From Ensifer sesbaniae (lineage in GTDB: Bacteria; Pseudomonadota; Alphaproteobacteria; Rhizobiales; Rhizobiaceae), in assembly GCF_013283665.1 (NCBI RefSeq), contig NZ_JABEKU010000001.1, positions 3,541,137 to 3,605,136 on the forward strand: a stretch of DNA of 64,000 nt, given 5' to 3'. Under the pieces are notes generated by a model. That model was not told the DNA's origin. It did not search any database and saw only the letters and a program-made list of their open reading frames with translations. A program made the position numbers and the translations under genes. Of the stretch, positions 46,223 through 56,160 are shown in pieces; within the stretch, counting starts at the first letter, position 1; each line of letters begins with the position of its first letter.

Positions 46223-47833
46223 TCAGTGACGGAAGTGGCGCATGCCGGTGAAGACCATGGCGACGCCATGTTCGTCGGCAGCGGCAATCACCTCTTCGTC
46301 ACGCATCGAACCACCCGGCTGGATGACGGCGGTTGCACCCGCGGCGATCGCCGAAAGCAGACCGTCGGCAAAGGGCAGGAAGGCTTCGGAGGCGACAGCG
46401 GAGCCCTTGGTGAGCGGCGTGGCCAGGCCCAGGGCCTTGGCCGCTTCCTCGGCCTTGATTGCCGCGATGCGAGCGGAATCGACGCGGCTCATCTGGCCGG
46501 CGCCGATGCCGGCGGTCTGGCCATCCTTCGCATAGACGATCGCGTTCGACTTGACGTGCTTCGCCACCTTGAAGGCGAACTTCATGTCCTCGAGTTCCTG
46601 AGCGGTCGGTGCACGCTTGGTCACGACCTTGAGCTCGAGATCTTCGACCATGCCGTTGTCACGCGTCTGCACCAAAAGGCCGCCCGAGACGGTTTTGGCC
46701 GCAAGGCCCGGAATGCGCGGGTCCGGCAGGCCGCCGGTCGAAAGCAGGCGCAGGTTCGGCTTGCGGGCGATCACGGCCTTGGCCGCGTCACTCACGGACG
46801 GAGCGATGATCACTTCGGTGAACAGCTTGACGATTTCTTCCGCCGTCTCCGCATCGAGTTCCTGGTTGAGCGCGATGATACCGCCGAAAGCCGAGGTGGA
46901 ATCGCAGGCAAGCGCCCGGCGATAGGCTTCGGCAAGCGTCGGCGCGGTGGCGACGCCGCACGGATTGGCATGCTTGATGATGGCGCAGGCCGGCGCCTTC
47001 TCCGGCAGGAATTCGCCGACGAGTTCGAAGGCGGCATCCGTATCGTTGATGTTGTTGTAGGAAAGCTGCTTGCCCTGCAGCAGCGTCGCGGTGGCGACGC
47101 CCGGGCGGTTCTCGCCGGTGAGGTAGAAGCCCGCCTTCTGATGCGGGTTCTCCCCGTAACGCATTTCTTCCTTCAGCACGCCGCCGATGACGCGGTGGCG
47201 CGGCATCGCCGTATCCAGCGCCTCGGCAAACCAGTTGGAGATAGCCGCATCGTAAGCCGCAGTGCGGGCATAGGCCTTGGCCGCCATCTTCTGGCGGAAC
47301 GCATAGGTCGTCTTGCCCGCGTCAAGCTCTTCGAGCAGCAGCGGATAGTCAGCCGGATCCGTGACGATCGTCACATAGGCATGGTTCTTGGCCGAGGCGC
47401 GGATCATTGCCGGGCCGCCGATGTCGATGTTCTCGACGGTGGTCGGATAGTCGCCGCCCTTGGCCCGGACTTCTTCGAAGGGATAGAGGTTGATGATCGC
47501 GAGGTCGATCGCGGTGATGCCGTGCGTGGACATGGCGGCGACGTGTTCGGCATCGTCCCGGATTGCCAGCAGGCCGCCATGCACGCCCGGATGCAGGGTC
47601 TTCACCCGGCCATCCATGACTTCGGGAAAACCGGTCAGTTCGGAAACGTCACTCACCGGCAGGCCGGCTTCCGAGAGTGTTTTGTGCGTGCCGCCGGTCG
47701 ATACGAGCCGGATCCCCTTCTCGTGAAGGGAACGCGCCAGATCGACGACGCCGGTCTTGTCGGAGACGGAGAGGAGGGCGGTGCGGACCGTAACCTCGTT
47801 CGGGGCGGGGATTTTCTTGGAGGCGACAGCCAT
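46223..47833 (-). CDS. purH: Bifunctional AICAR formyltransferase/IMP cyclohydrolase
   Basis: 536 residues, usual length. The IMP cyclohydrolase (MGS-like) domain occupies residues ~20-165 ([29 protein letters not shown]), and the AICAR transformylase domain follows ([14 protein letters not shown]-type segment, [22 protein letters not shown]-type tail). It carries out the last two steps of IMP synthesis. ATG 47833 has AGGAG 8 nt upstream; a TTG precedes it directly. The heparinase-family gene lies 125 bp upstream and may be co-transcribed. Confidence 0.97.
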   Translation of the reverse strand: MAVASKKIPAPNEVTVRTALLSVSDKTGVVDLARSLHEKGIRLVSTGGTHKTLSEAGLPVSDVSELTGFPEVMDGRVKTLHPGVHGGLLAIRDDAEHVAAMSTHGITAIDLAIINLYPFEEVRAKGGDYPTTVENIDIGGPAMIRASAKNHAYVTIVTDPADYPLLLEELDAGKTTYAFRQKMAAKAYARTAAYDAAISNWFAEALDTAMPRHRVIGGVLKEEMRYGENPHQKAGFYLTGENRPGVATATLLQGKQLSYNNINDTDAAFELVGEFLPEKAPACAIIKHANPCGVATAPTLAEAYRRALACDSTSAFGGIIALNQELDAETAEEIVKLFTEVIIAPSVSDAAKAVIARKPNLRLLSTGGLPDPRIPGLAAKTVSGGLLVQTRDNGMVEDLELKVVTKRAPTAQELEDMKFAFKVAKHVKSNAIVYAKDGQTAGIGAGQMSRVDSARIAAIKAEEAAKALGLATPLTKGSAVASEAFLPFADGLLSAIAAGATAVIQPGGSMRDEEVIAAADEHGVAMVFTGMRHFRH

Positions 47834-47958
47834 CAACCATGCTCCTTTGGCGGCGCCGGACGCCCGGGAGGATGCTCCGGCGGTTGGGATGGCTGCCCGT
47901 TAGCATAGCTTGCCGGTCGAAGAAACCTCCACGAGGCGGCAGCGCTAAAATAAGCACC

Positions 47959-49665
47959 TCAATTCGCGCGCGAGAAGGTCCACTGGATCTCCGGCTGGCG
48001 GCCGACGGCGAAGGTTACGGTCAGTTGCGACGACGCGCGGATGCCGGAAGGATCGGCAAAGAAGATATCCTCTTCGACGGCGAGCTCTCCGTCCTGGCAG
48101 GCAAAGAGCCAGATCTCGCCATCCGGCGCGGTCAGAAAGACCTCGCGTGCATTGTTCTGGCGGATGCCGACCGCCGGATGAATATGGAAGCGGGCGACCG
48201 CGGTGGCCGTATCGCCTTCGTCCGGATCACTGCCGTCGGCGCGCGACAGCCGGTCGCGACCGCGGATCATGCGGCCACCGTTCAGGACGCCGATGTCACG
48301 CTCGTGCACCAGGCCGAAGGCGGCAAGATAACCGTCATGACTTGCCGTCACCGACTCCAGCCGACCCGGCTCGTCCTTGCGCGCCACCGCAACCTTGGAA
48401 ACGCCTGTCGTCATGATCGGTCCGAGAAAGCGCGACTGCGAGAAGCGTGACGAGGACGTGTCGTTGACGGTCACCGTCGAATGCGCCGCGGTCGTGCGCG
48501 ACATCTGCCTGAAACGATCGCCGGCAAATTTCGGTGCGCCCGAATTGACGACGAAGCGCGTCTTGCCCGAGGACATTTCGAAGGACAGGCAGCCGGCATG
48601 GGCGCTGCGCGAAAGATCGACGGACAGCGGCCGGCCGGTATCCATGATGACGACGGTGTTCTCGATCGCCAGACGCTCGTAATGCGCATGGGGCAGAGAC
48701 CGGAACGGGTCGCCTGCCGTCTCGTCGTAACGCAGCACGGAGGCCAGTTCATGTGCCAGGACCGAGGTTGCACCGTTGAACAGCGCGAGCTCCCCTCCCT
48801 GATGCCGGAAGAAGCGCAGAGCCGGATACATCCGATCGATGCAGGGGATCAGCCGCGACGGCACGTCATGGCCGAGATTGACGTAGGTCTGCCGGAGCGG
48901 CAGCAGATCGAGCAACAGTTCGAGCCCGGCCCGCGGGCTGCGCGAGCAATGGCTGCCATCCGGCAGGATCTGGCGGTCGAGTTCGAGGTCGAGATGGCGC
49001 GAGGCCTTGCGAATGGCGCTCGGCGAAGCCGGCATGGCGACCGACGCCATGGCAAGCGCAAGCCGCACCCGAAGCCGCGCCTCGCCGTCGCGCACCGTAT
49101 CGGCGATATGGCGAAGATAACGCACCTGAAGCGCGAGGCTCTTCAGGAAACGGCGATAGAAACCGTGTTCGGCGTTGCGCAGAACCACAGGCGAGTGAGA
49201 AAGCCAGGCAATGATGCGCTGGGCGATGATATCAGGATCCCAGGCGATGCCGCCGAGATCGCGGCCATGGGTGGCGATCCAATCGTCGACGATCTGGCGC
49301 AAGCGCACGTAGCCGGCGTCCTCGCGGATCGCACGCAGATGTCTCAGCCAGCCGAAGGAGTGGAGACGCGCCGCAAACTCGCGCGACGGAAGATCGATCT
49401 CGAACGGCGACTCGCCTTCCGTATCGAGGACGCGGCCGGCAAGCGGGAAACGCCCAGCGAGGATTTCCTCGGCGACAAAGGGATCGACGGCTCTGAGATC
49501 GGTCGGCGCGACGATCAGGCGGTTCGGCGTCGTGCCGGTGAAACGCAGGGTGGAGACACGGCCGATCGACAGCCGGCGCGACACGCGGCGCCAGCCTTCA
49601 CGCACATACAGGTAAGAAAGCCTCCGCCTGCCGGAAAACAACCTCAACGCCGCCGGTTTCCTCAT
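47959..49665 (-). CDS. Heparinase II/III-family protein
   Basis: About 568 residues. The N-terminal half is an alpha/alpha toroid (SFGWLRHLRAIREDAGYVRL) and the C-terminal half the beta-sandwich heparinase II/III domain (GCLSFEMSSGKTRFVVNSG, HSTVTVNDTSSSRF). There is no evident signal peptide, only an arginine-rich start, which is odd for a polysaccharide lyase. ATG 49665 overlaps the stop of a seven-codon frame (TAATG); GTG 49674 is the alternative start. It sits between rsmB and purH in the same direction. Family members act on uronate-containing glycans; here the substrate is unknown. Confidence 0.85.
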   Translation of the reverse strand: MRKPAALRLFSGRRRLSYLYVREGWRRVSRRLSIGRVSTLRFTGTTPNRLIVAPTDLRAVDPFVAEEILAGRFPLAGRVLDTEGESPFEIDLPSREFAARLHSFGWLRHLRAIREDAGYVRLRQIVDDWIATHGRDLGGIAWDPDIIAQRIIAWLSHSPVVLRNAEHGFYRRFLKSLALQVRYLRHIADTVRDGEARLRVRLALAMASVAMPASPSAIRKASRHLDLELDRQILPDGSHCSRSPRAGLELLLDLLPLRQTYVNLGHDVPSRLIPCIDRMYPALRFFRHQGGELALFNGATSVLAHELASVLRYDETAGDPFRSLPHAHYERLAIENTVVIMDTGRPLSVDLSRSAHAGCLSFEMSSGKTRFVVNSGAPKFAGDRFRQMSRTTAAHSTVTVNDTSSSRFSQSRFLGPIMTTGVSKVAVARKDEPGRLESVTASHDGYLAAFGLVHERDIGVLNGGRMIRGRDRLSRADGSDPDEGDTATAVARFHIHPAVGIRQNNAREVFLTAPDGEIWLFACQDGELAVEEDIFFADPSGIRASSQLTVTFAVGRQPEIQWTFSRAN

Positions 49666-49855
49666 TACTGGCACGACCGCTCAAACATCTGAACGGGCGA
49701 TGGTCTCGCGCCAGCCGCCGCATGGTGCCAGAGAGACCGTTAAACTTTTATCAATCTTGCCATCTTTGATAGGCCCCTGGCGCGAAAGCGTCAAATGACA
49801 CGGCAAGACAGGGCCTTGAGCCCATCCTGACCGGCCTGACCGCGGGCCAGCGGTG

Positions 49856-51265
49856 CTATTTGCGGCGAATCACTGCCGCGTAGAAGCCATCGAGGCCGCC
49901 GGCAAAGGGCGCATCGAGCGGCAGCATGGCCGGCGTAGTGCGCATCTCACCAAGCGGCGTGATTGCGTCCTCCAGCCCCGGCCAATCCGCGCGGGAGATC
50001 GCAACCCGCTCATAGACGGCGCCCGAACCGACCACCCGCTGGACGACCTCTTCGCCTTCGAGCGGATCGAGGGAGCAATTGGAGAAGACGACGATGCCGC
50101 CGGGCTTGACCACGGTGAGCGCGTGGCGGAGCAACCGCTCCTGCAAGGCGGCGAGCTTCGCGATATCTTCCGGGCCCTTGGTCCACAGCACGTCGGGGTG
50201 ACGACGGGTCGTGCCGGTGGACGAGCAGGGCGCGTCGAGCAAGGCCGCATCGAACAGCGTTTCCGGCTGGAAGTCGGCCATGTTGACTTCCTTCGTCTCC
50301 GCCTCCAGGCCGAGCCGCTTCAGGTTGCTCTTCAGCCGGCGCAAGCGGCTGCCGGACTGATCAAGCGCCGTCACTTCGGCGCCGGCGAGGATGAGTTGAG
50401 CGGTCTTGCCGCCCGGTGCGGCACAGAGATCGACGACCCGCTTGCCGCTAAGGTCACCGAACAGCCGCGCGGGGATCGATGCGGCGGCATCCTGAACCCA
50501 CCAGGCGCCCTCTTCGAATCCGGCTAAGGAAGGGATGGCGCCGGAGAATGCGCCGAGACGAACCGAGCCCGTCGGCAACACAGTGCCGCCGAGGCGCTCG
50601 GCCCAGCTTGCCGGTTCCGATTTGACCGACAGATCGATTGCCGCCGGTGTGAGCTGTGCTTCGGCGATCTGTTGGGCTGGTCCAGCCCCATAGCGGGCAA
50701 CTAGGCGCTCAAAGAACCAGTCCGGCATCGCCGGCACATCCCGCATGCTTTCGAGAATGGCATCCTTCTCACGCGACAGCCGCCGAAGAACCGCATTCAC
50801 GAGATTGGCGAAACGCCGATTGCGCGGATCCGCCTGCGCCTGCTCGACGGCGAGGTCGACGGCGGAATGATCGGGTACATCGAGATAGAGGATCTGCGCT
50901 GCCGCCACGGCAAGCACGTGCTCGAGCGCGCGTGCGCCCTCCGGCAAAGGCGTCTGCAGCAGCGAATCGATGGCGGCCTGGATGCGTGGCAGATGGCGAA
51001 GTGCGGAGTTCAGGATTGCCCGAACGAGCGCGCGATCGGCCTCGTTGAGCTCGCGGTAGGCCGGATTGCCGTGCTCGCTGTCGAGCATCCCGTCAAGCGA
51101 GGTCTTGCGGTCGATGACCGCGGCCAGAATTTTTGCGGCGGCCTGCCGTGCCCTGAGACCCGGTTTTTCCGGGCCGCGCGGAGCGGCGGGCTTCTTCGAT
51201 TTTGCCGCGGCGCCGTTTCCGTGTGATCGTTTCGGACGTGAATCGTTTTTGTTTTCTGCGGACAT
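49856..51265 (-). CDS. rsmB: RsmB-family 16S rRNA m5C methyltransferase
   Basis: 469 residues. An N-terminal NusB-like domain (~40-170, RALVRAILNSALRHLPRIQ) is joined to a SAM-dependent methyltransferase: VVDLCAAPGGKTAQL (motif I), LLDAPCSSTGTTRRHPDV (PCS cysteine, motif IV) and VFSNCSLDPLEGEEVV (NCS, catalytic cysteine, motif VI, replacing the usual TCS). It methylates C967-equivalent in 16S rRNA by homology. ATG 51265 overlaps the htpX stop (TGATG), so it is translationally coupled to htpX. The Lys/Pro-rich first 40 residues look disordered. Confidence 0.92.
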   Translation of the reverse strand: MSAENKNDSRPKRSHGNGAAAKSKKPAAPRGPEKPGLRARQAAAKILAAVIDRKTSLDGMLDSEHGNPAYRELNEADRALVRAILNSALRHLPRIQAAIDSLLQTPLPEGARALEHVLAVAAAQILYLDVPDHSAVDLAVEQAQADPRNRRFANLVNAVLRRLSREKDAILESMRDVPAMPDWFFERLVARYGAGPAQQIAEAQLTPAAIDLSVKSEPASWAERLGGTVLPTGSVRLGAFSGAIPSLAGFEEGAWWVQDAAASIPARLFGDLSGKRVVDLCAAPGGKTAQLILAGAEVTALDQSGSRLRRLKSNLKRLGLEAETKEVNMADFQPETLFDAALLDAPCSSTGTTRRHPDVLWTKGPEDIAKLAALQERLLRHALTVVKPGGIVVFSNCSLDPLEGEEVVQRVVGSGAVYERVAISRADWPGLEDAITPLGEMRTTPAMLPLDAPFAGGLDGFYAAVIRRK

Positions 51266-52224
51266 CAGGACCAGGGACCTTTGGGCGGTTCGGAACCACC
51301 GCGACCCCAACCGGTAGGAGGCACAGAGCGCGATTTGCGCACGGGATTATCAGCACGAACCGGCGGCGTCGAGCCCGAAGACATTTCCTGGGCCATCTGC
51401 TGCAGAGCCGCAATCCGGTTTTCCGTGTTCGGATGGGTCGAGAACAGATTGTCCATGCGCTCGCCGGAGAGCGGGTTGATGATGAACATATGCGCCGTGG
51501 CCGGATTGCGCTCGGCCTCGTCATTGTGAATCCGATGGGCAGCGCCGGCGATCTTCTCCAGGGCGGAGGCCAGCGCCATGGGCTTGCCGCAGATCTCGGC
51601 GCCGCGCCGGTCTGCGGAGTATTCACGGGTGCGGCTGATCGCCATCTGCACCAGCATCGCCGCCAGCGGTGCCACGATGATGGCGACCAGCGTGCCGATG
51701 AAACCCAGCGGGTTGTTGTTTTCGCGGTTGCCACTGAAGAAGAAGGCAAAGTTGCCGAGCATCGAGATCGCACCCGCAAGCGTCGCCGTCAGCGTCATCG
51801 TGAGGGTGTCGCGATTTTGGACGTGCGCCAGTTCATGCGCCATCACGCCCGCGACTTCATCATAGCTCAGCGCATGCAGCAGGCCGGTCGAGGCGGCAAC
51901 CGCGGCATTTTCCGGGTTGCGACCGGTGGCGAACGCATTCGGCTGCGGGTTGTCGATGACATAGACGCGCGGCATCGGCAGCCCGGCATTTCGCGCGAGA
52001 TCACGGACGATGCCGTAATATTCCGGTGCGCTGCGTTCATCGACTTCCTGGGCGCGATACATGCGCAGCACCATCTTGTCGGAGTTCCAGTAGGAGAAGA
52101 AGTTCATGCCCGCAGCGATGACGAAGGCGATCATCATGCCGCCACGTCCACCGATGGCGAGGCCCACCGCCATAAACAGGGCGGTCATGACTGCAAGCAG
52201 CATGGCGGTGCGGACAAGGTTCAT
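51265..52224 (-). CDS. htpX: Membrane zinc metalloprotease HtpX
   Basis: 319 residues, M48 family. Two N-terminal TM segments are followed by the catalytic [15 protein letters not shown] (HELAH at 130-134), two more hydrophobic segments (~140-200) and the third zinc ligand region [14 protein letters not shown]. It degrades misfolded inner-membrane proteins under envelope or heat stress. ATG 52224 with GGAGAC upstream is preferred over the preceding TTG. A parS-like palindrome occupies the 5' region. Confidence 0.96.
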   Translation of the reverse strand: MNLVRTAMLLAVMTALFMAVGLAIGGRGGMMIAFVIAAGMNFFSYWNSDKMVLRMYRAQEVDERSAPEYYGIVRDLARNAGLPMPRVYVIDNPQPNAFATGRNPENAAVAASTGLLHALSYDEVAGVMAHELAHVQNRDTLTMTLTATLAGAISMLGNFAFFFSGNRENNNPLGFIGTLVAIIVAPLAAMLVQMAISRTREYSADRRGAEICGKPMALASALEKIAGAAHRIHNDEAERNPATAHMFIINPLSGERMDNLFSTHPNTENRIAALQQMAQEMSSGSTPPVRADNPVRKSRSVPPTGWGRGGSEPPKGPWS

Positions 52225-52244
52225 CAAAGTCTCCGGATCGTCGA

Positions 52245-52260
52245 TGTTTCACGTGAATCA
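52245..52260. promoter_or_regulatory. parS-like ParB-binding site (15/16)
   Basis: TGTTTCACGTGAATCA differs from the widely conserved parS consensus TGTTTCACGTGAAACA at one position. It is intergenic, 21 bp upstream of htpX. Together with holA at the window's right edge, which in Rhizobiales neighbours parB, this fits an origin-proximal parS. Confidence 0.65.
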
Positions 52261-52347
52261 GGGTTCCCGTTCTGGGAATGGCATCCTATATGATGGGTGC
52301 AAATGCCCCGTTCTTCAATATTGATGCTCGAATCCGGATACGTTCAG

Positions 52348-52548
52348 ATGCAGAACGACAATGACAATGCTCCCGATCGTCCGAAGCGACCACTGCCGCC
52401 TGCAGCCATACGCGCACTGAAGGAAGCCGAAGAGCGACGTCGGGCGGAGGTCACGAAGGAATTGCCGCCGGAAATCGGCGGGCGCGGCGGTGAAGATCCT
52501 GCCCGCTACGGCGACTGGGAGATCAAGGGGCGGGCGATCGATTTCTGA
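52348..52548 (+). CDS. DUF1674 protein (SDHAF4-type succinate dehydrogenase assembly factor)
   Basis: 66 residues from ATG 52348, or 74 from ATG 52324. The C-terminal EIGGRGGEDPARYGDWEIKGRAIDF (split GGRGGEDPARYGDWE / KGRAIDF) is the DUF1674 signature, shared with mitochondrial SDHAF4, which helps load flavinylated SdhA. The N-terminal half is charged and probably disordered (ALKEAEERRRAEV). It is divergent from htpX. Neither start has a strong ribosome site, so the exact N-terminus is uncertain. Confidence 0.85.
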   Translation: MQNDNDNAPDRPKRPLPPAAIRALKEAEERRRAEVTKELPPEIGGRGGEDPARYGDWEIKGRAIDF

Positions 52549-52642
52549 ATTTGAGACTGCAAGCTGTCAGTCGTTGGTCGCGATCTGAATCCGGCTCACG
52601 ACACCGCACTTCACTTGCGAAGCTTGTTTGTTTCGATCGAAA

Positions 52643-52679
52643 CGGCCGCTGCCCACCCCAACGGGATGGACAGCGGCCG
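52643..52679 (-). terminator. acs terminator hairpin
   Basis: CGGCCGCTG (52643-52651) pairs with CAGCGGCCG (52671-52679), with CCACCCC/GGGATGG pairing inside. Reading leftward out of acs it is followed by TTTCGATCG. It lies 6 bp past the acs stop. Confidence 0.65.
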
Positions 52680-52685
52680 AGAGCG

Positions 52686-54635
52686 TCAGGCCCTGTTCTG
52701 ACGGTTGGCGATCAGATCGTCGACGACAGCCGGATCGGCGAGCGTTGACGTATCGCCGAGCGTTCCGAAATCGTCTTCGGCGATCTTGCGCAGGATGCGC
52801 CGCATGATCTTGCCCGAGCGGGTCTTCGGCAGGCCGGGCGCGAACTGGATCTTGTCAGGCGTGGCGATCGGTCCGATTTCCGAACGAACGTGCTTCACCA
52901 GAGCTGCGCGAAGATCATCATTGCCGATCTCGCCGGCCATCAGCGAGACATAGCAGTAGATGCCCTGGCCCTTGATCGGATGCGGATAGCCGACGACGGC
53001 GGCTTCCGAGACCAGGTGATGCGACACCAGCGCGGATTCGACTTCAGCCGTGCCGAGACGATGGCCGGAGACGTTCAAGACGTCGTCGACGCGACCGGTG
53101 ATCCAGTAATAGCCGTCCTCATCGCGACGGCAGCCGTCACCAGTGAAATACTTGCCCTTGTAGGTGGCGAAGTAGGTCTGGGCGAAGCGCGCGTGATCGC
53201 CATAGATCGTACGCATCTGGCCCGGCCAGCTATCAATGATGCAAAGGTTGCCGTCGGCAGGGCCCTCGAGCACGTTGCCCTCATTGTCGACGAGCTGCGG
53301 CTGCACGCCGAAGAACGGCCGGGTCGCGGAACCGGGCTTGAGATCGGTCGCGCCCGGCAGCGGCGTGATCAGAATGCCGCCCGTCTCCGTCTGCCACCAG
53401 GTATCGACGATCGGCGACTTCTGCTCGCCGACAACGTTGTAATACCACTCCCAGGCTTCCGGGTTGATCGGCTCCCCGACCGAGCCGAGCAGGCGCAGCG
53501 ACGAGCGCGACGAACGCTGGACGAACTCGTCGCCAGCCCCCATCAGCGAGCGGATCGCCGTCGGCGCCGTATAGAAGACGTTGACCTTGTGCTTGTCGAC
53601 CACTTCCCAGAAGCGCCCGGCATCCGGGAAATTCGGAACACCTTCGAACATCACGGTCGTCGCCGCATTCGCGAGCGGACCATAGACGATATAGGAGTGG
53701 CCGGTGACCCAGCCGACGTCCGCCGTGCACCAATAGACTTCACCATCGCGGTAGTCGAAGACATATTCATGCGTCATCGACGCATAGACGAGGTAACCGC
53801 CGGTCGTGTGCAGCACGCCCTTCGGCTTGCCGGTCGAGCCCGACGTATAGAGGATGAACAGCGGATCTTCCGCCTTCATCTTCGCCGGCTCGCAATGCGG
53901 CTTCACGGTCGCGATTTCCTGGTGATACCAGAGGTCGCGGCCAGGCGCCCAGGCGGTCTTGCCGCCGGTGCGGCGGACCACCAGCACCTTGTTGACGATG
54001 ACATGCTGCTTGGCCGCGATATCGATCGCCGTGTCGGTGTTTTCCTTGAGCGGTACCGGCTTGCCGCCGCGCACACCCTCGTCGCAGGTGATGACGAAAG
54101 TGCTCTCGCAGTCGACGATACGGCCGGCCAGCGCGTCCGGCGAGAAGCCGCCAAAGACGACGGAATGGATCGCCCCGATGCGGGCGCAGGCGAGCATCGC
54201 ATAGGCCGCTTCCGGGATCATCGGCATGTAGATGGTGACGCGGTCGCCCTTCTTTACGCCGTGCTTCTTCAGCACGTTGGCGAGGCGACAAACCTGTTCG
54301 TAGAGCTGGTTGTAGGTGATCTTCTTGTCGATATAGGGATTGTCGCCTTCCCAGATGATCGCGGTCTTCTCACCATGCGTCTTCAGGTGGCGGTCGATAC
54401 AGTTGTAGGAGACGTTGGTCAGGCCGTCTTCGTACCACTTGATCGAAACCTTACCCTTGAAAGAGGTGTTCTTGACCTTGGTATAGGGCTTGAACCAATC
54501 GATCCGTTTGCCGTGTTTGCCCCAGAACTTTGCCGGGTCCGAAACACTCTCCTCGTACCACTTCAGGTAAGTGGCGTTGTCGAGCAACGTCCGGCTCTTG
54601 GCAGACTTCAACACCGGATAGATCTTGGCGGACAT
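52686..54635 (-). CDS. acs: Acetyl-CoA synthetase
   Basis: 649 residues, ANL superfamily. P-loop-like [29 protein letters not shown] (A5), [20 protein letters not shown] (A7-A8 hinge) and the acetyl-regulated lysine in [18 protein letters not shown] are intact. It activates acetate to acetyl-CoA through acetyl-AMP. ATG 54635 follows GGGAGGA; the longer frame to 54701 is not needed. It is divergent from trcR (225 bp between starts). The prpE paralogue is only 2.4 kb away, in the same direction. Confidence 0.96.
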   Translation of the reverse strand: MSAKIYPVLKSAKSRTLLDNATYLKWYEESVSDPAKFWGKHGKRIDWFKPYTKVKNTSFKGKVSIKWYEDGLTNVSYNCIDRHLKTHGEKTAIIWEGDNPYIDKKITYNQLYEQVCRLANVLKKHGVKKGDRVTIYMPMIPEAAYAMLACARIGAIHSVVFGGFSPDALAGRIVDCESTFVITCDEGVRGGKPVPLKENTDTAIDIAAKQHVIVNKVLVVRRTGGKTAWAPGRDLWYHQEIATVKPHCEPAKMKAEDPLFILYTSGSTGKPKGVLHTTGGYLVYASMTHEYVFDYRDGEVYWCTADVGWVTGHSYIVYGPLANAATTVMFEGVPNFPDAGRFWEVVDKHKVNVFYTAPTAIRSLMGAGDEFVQRSSRSSLRLLGSVGEPINPEAWEWYYNVVGEQKSPIVDTWWQTETGGILITPLPGATDLKPGSATRPFFGVQPQLVDNEGNVLEGPADGNLCIIDSWPGQMRTIYGDHARFAQTYFATYKGKYFTGDGCRRDEDGYYWITGRVDDVLNVSGHRLGTAEVESALVSHHLVSEAAVVGYPHPIKGQGIYCYVSLMAGEIGNDDLRAALVKHVRSEIGPIATPDKIQFAPGLPKTRSGKIMRRILRKIAEDDFGTLGDTSTLADPAVVDDLIANRQNRA

Positions 54636-54860
54636 TTTTTCCTCCCTGCGCATTTCGATGCCGGCGACCCCTCCCCGGGGCGCTCGCTCGCGCACATTCA
54701 TAGCAGGTCAAATCCCCGCCGCAATTAGACAAAAGGACATTTGGAACTGAAGAATTGCAATTTTGAGACAAGGACGGTATAGAGGCCCACATTTCCCGGA
54801 AATCAGTGGTAGACTCCACGGCCCGCGACACCGGCGCGGACGGACAAAAGGACTATATCC

Positions 54861-55562
54861 ATGGCTCAGCAACTGCTTATGCCCAAGGCAACAGCCGTCT
54901 GGCTCGTTGACAATACCGCGCTGTCCTTCGACCAGATCGCGCAGTTTTGCAAGCTGCACCCGCTTGAAGTGAAGGCGATCGCCGACGGTGAATCCGCGCA
55001 GGGCATCAAGGGCCTCGACCCGATTGCCACCGGCCAGCTTTCGCGTGACGAGATCGCGCGCGCAGAAGCAAACCCCAACCACAAGCTGAAGCTTTCGGAG
55101 CCGAAGGTCCGCGTTCCCGATTCCAAGCGCAAGGGTCCGCGCTACACGCCGGTCTCCAAGCGCCAGGATCGCCCCAACGCCATTCTCTGGCTCGTACGCA
55201 ACCATCCCGAGTTGAAGGACGCGCAGATTTCGCGCCTCGTCGGCACGACCAAGTCGACGATCGAACAGATCCGCGAGCGCACCCACTGGAACTCCGCTAA
55301 CCTGACGCCGATGGATCCGGTGACCCTCGGCCTGTGTTCGCAGATCGACCTCGACCTCGAAGTCGAACGCGCCTCCAAGGGCCGTCCGCTGCCGACGGCT
55401 GCCGAACTCGGCCAGACGCTGGAGTCGGCTCAGGAAACCGAAAAGCTCGGCTTCAGCTACGAGCGCGAAGAAGAGAAGGAAATCGACGCCGATGCCGTCT
55501 TCGCCAAGCTCAAGTCGCTGAAGTCGGACCGCAAGGACGAGGACGACGACGATCAATACTGA
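54861..55562 (+). CDS. trcR: Cell-cycle transcriptional regulator TrcR (DUF1013)
   Basis: 233 residues of the DUF1013 family, confined to Alphaproteobacteria and named TrcR. Seen are MPKATAVWLVDNTALSFDQI, a predicted HTH-like FCKLHPLEVKAIADGE, the RKGPRYTPVSKRQDRP-type basic linker and a second HTH-like PELKDAQISRLVGTTKSTIE. The tail is acidic (KDEDDDDQY). It is a core alphaproteobacterial gene thought to affect cell-cycle transcription. AAAAGGAC precedes ATG 54861; a strong terminator follows. Confidence 0.9.
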   Translation: MAQQLLMPKATAVWLVDNTALSFDQIAQFCKLHPLEVKAIADGESAQGIKGLDPIATGQLSRDEIARAEANPNHKLKLSEPKVRVPDSKRKGPRYTPVSKRQDRPNAILWLVRNHPELKDAQISRLVGTTKSTIEQIRERTHWNSANLTPMDPVTLGLCSQIDLDLEVERASKGRPLPTAAELGQTLESAQETEKLGFSYEREEEKEIDADAVFAKLKSLKSDRKDEDDDDQY

Positions 55563-55581
55563 TCACCGTCCAGTTCGATCA

Positions 55582-55610
55582 AAGCCCGGATCGACGATCC
55601 GGGCTTTTTT
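55582..55610. terminator. Rho-independent terminator of trcR
   Basis: AAGCCCGGATCG (55582-55593) pairs perfectly with CGATCCGGGCTT (55595-55606), followed by TTTT. It also lies 25 bp beyond the end of the convergent ectC gene and may serve it. Confidence 0.88.
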
Positions 55611-55634
55611 GTTGGCCTGTGCTCAAGAAAGTGT

Positions 55635-56021
55635 TCAGTAAGCCGAACCGGATGGATCGTTGAGGTTGTGACGCTCGGTTCCCTTAAGCGGCGGATTGAA
55701 GATGCTGACGAGGATCAGATCTTCATCCTTGCCGCCGCGCAGATAGTGCTTGTCGTGCTGGTCCAGCACGTAAATGTCGCCCTTGGTGATCGGGAAGATC
55801 TTGCCCTGCATGTCCTCGACCTCACCGTGGCCGGCGATGCAGTAGCACGCCTCCAGATGGTTGCGGTATTCGAGCAGCGACACGGTGCCAGCGCGCACGA
55901 CCGTGTGGCATACGGTGAAACCCATGCCATCCTTCTCGGTAAGCAGGCGGTGGCTGGTACCGCTGCCCCATTCGACGAAATGATCGGTTGCCTCGACTTG
56001 CTGCAGGCTGCGCACGAACAT
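55635..56021 (-). CDS. ectC: Ectoine synthase (orphan EctC)
   Basis: 128-residue cupin enzyme that cyclises N-gamma-acetyl-L-2,4-diaminobutyrate to ectoine. The metal ligands known from structural work on Paenibacillus lautus EctC (Glu57, Tyr85, His93) correspond to Glu57 in RNHLEACYC, Tyr84 in GDIYVL and His92 in QHDKHYL, so the active site looks complete. ATG 56021 follows GGAGAG. No ectA or ectB is nearby: its neighbours are trcR and a divergent LysR gene. It may process an imported precursor, act in reverse during ectoine use, or make another compound. Confidence 0.9.
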   Translation of the reverse strand: MFVRSLQQVEATDHFVEWGSGTSHRLLTEKDGMGFTVCHTVVRAGTVSLLEYRNHLEACYCIAGHGEVEDMQGKIFPITKGDIYVLDQHDKHYLRGGKDEDLILVSIFNPPLKGTERHNLNDPSGSAY

Positions 56022-56031
56022 GGGTCTCTCC

Positions 56032-56160
56032 ATCTGTAAAGATTTCTAATGTTTCCGGGCGAGCTTCCCGCTCATTCCCGTGATGAAACCAGTATCCGTT
56101 GACATCGGCAGCCGATCAAACGACGATTCCTCACGGAATAGCTGAGGAAATCTTACAGAT
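56032..56160. promoter_or_regulatory. Inverted repeats bracketing the ectC-lysR promoter region
   Basis: ATCTGTAAAGATTTC (56032-56046) and GAAATCTTACAGAT (56147-56160) are inverted copies differing by a single extra A. One lies 11 bp upstream of the ectC ATG and the other runs into the lysR ATG at 56159. The symmetry suggests binding sites for the LysR product or a duplicated leader; the region between holds both promoters. Confidence 0.5.
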
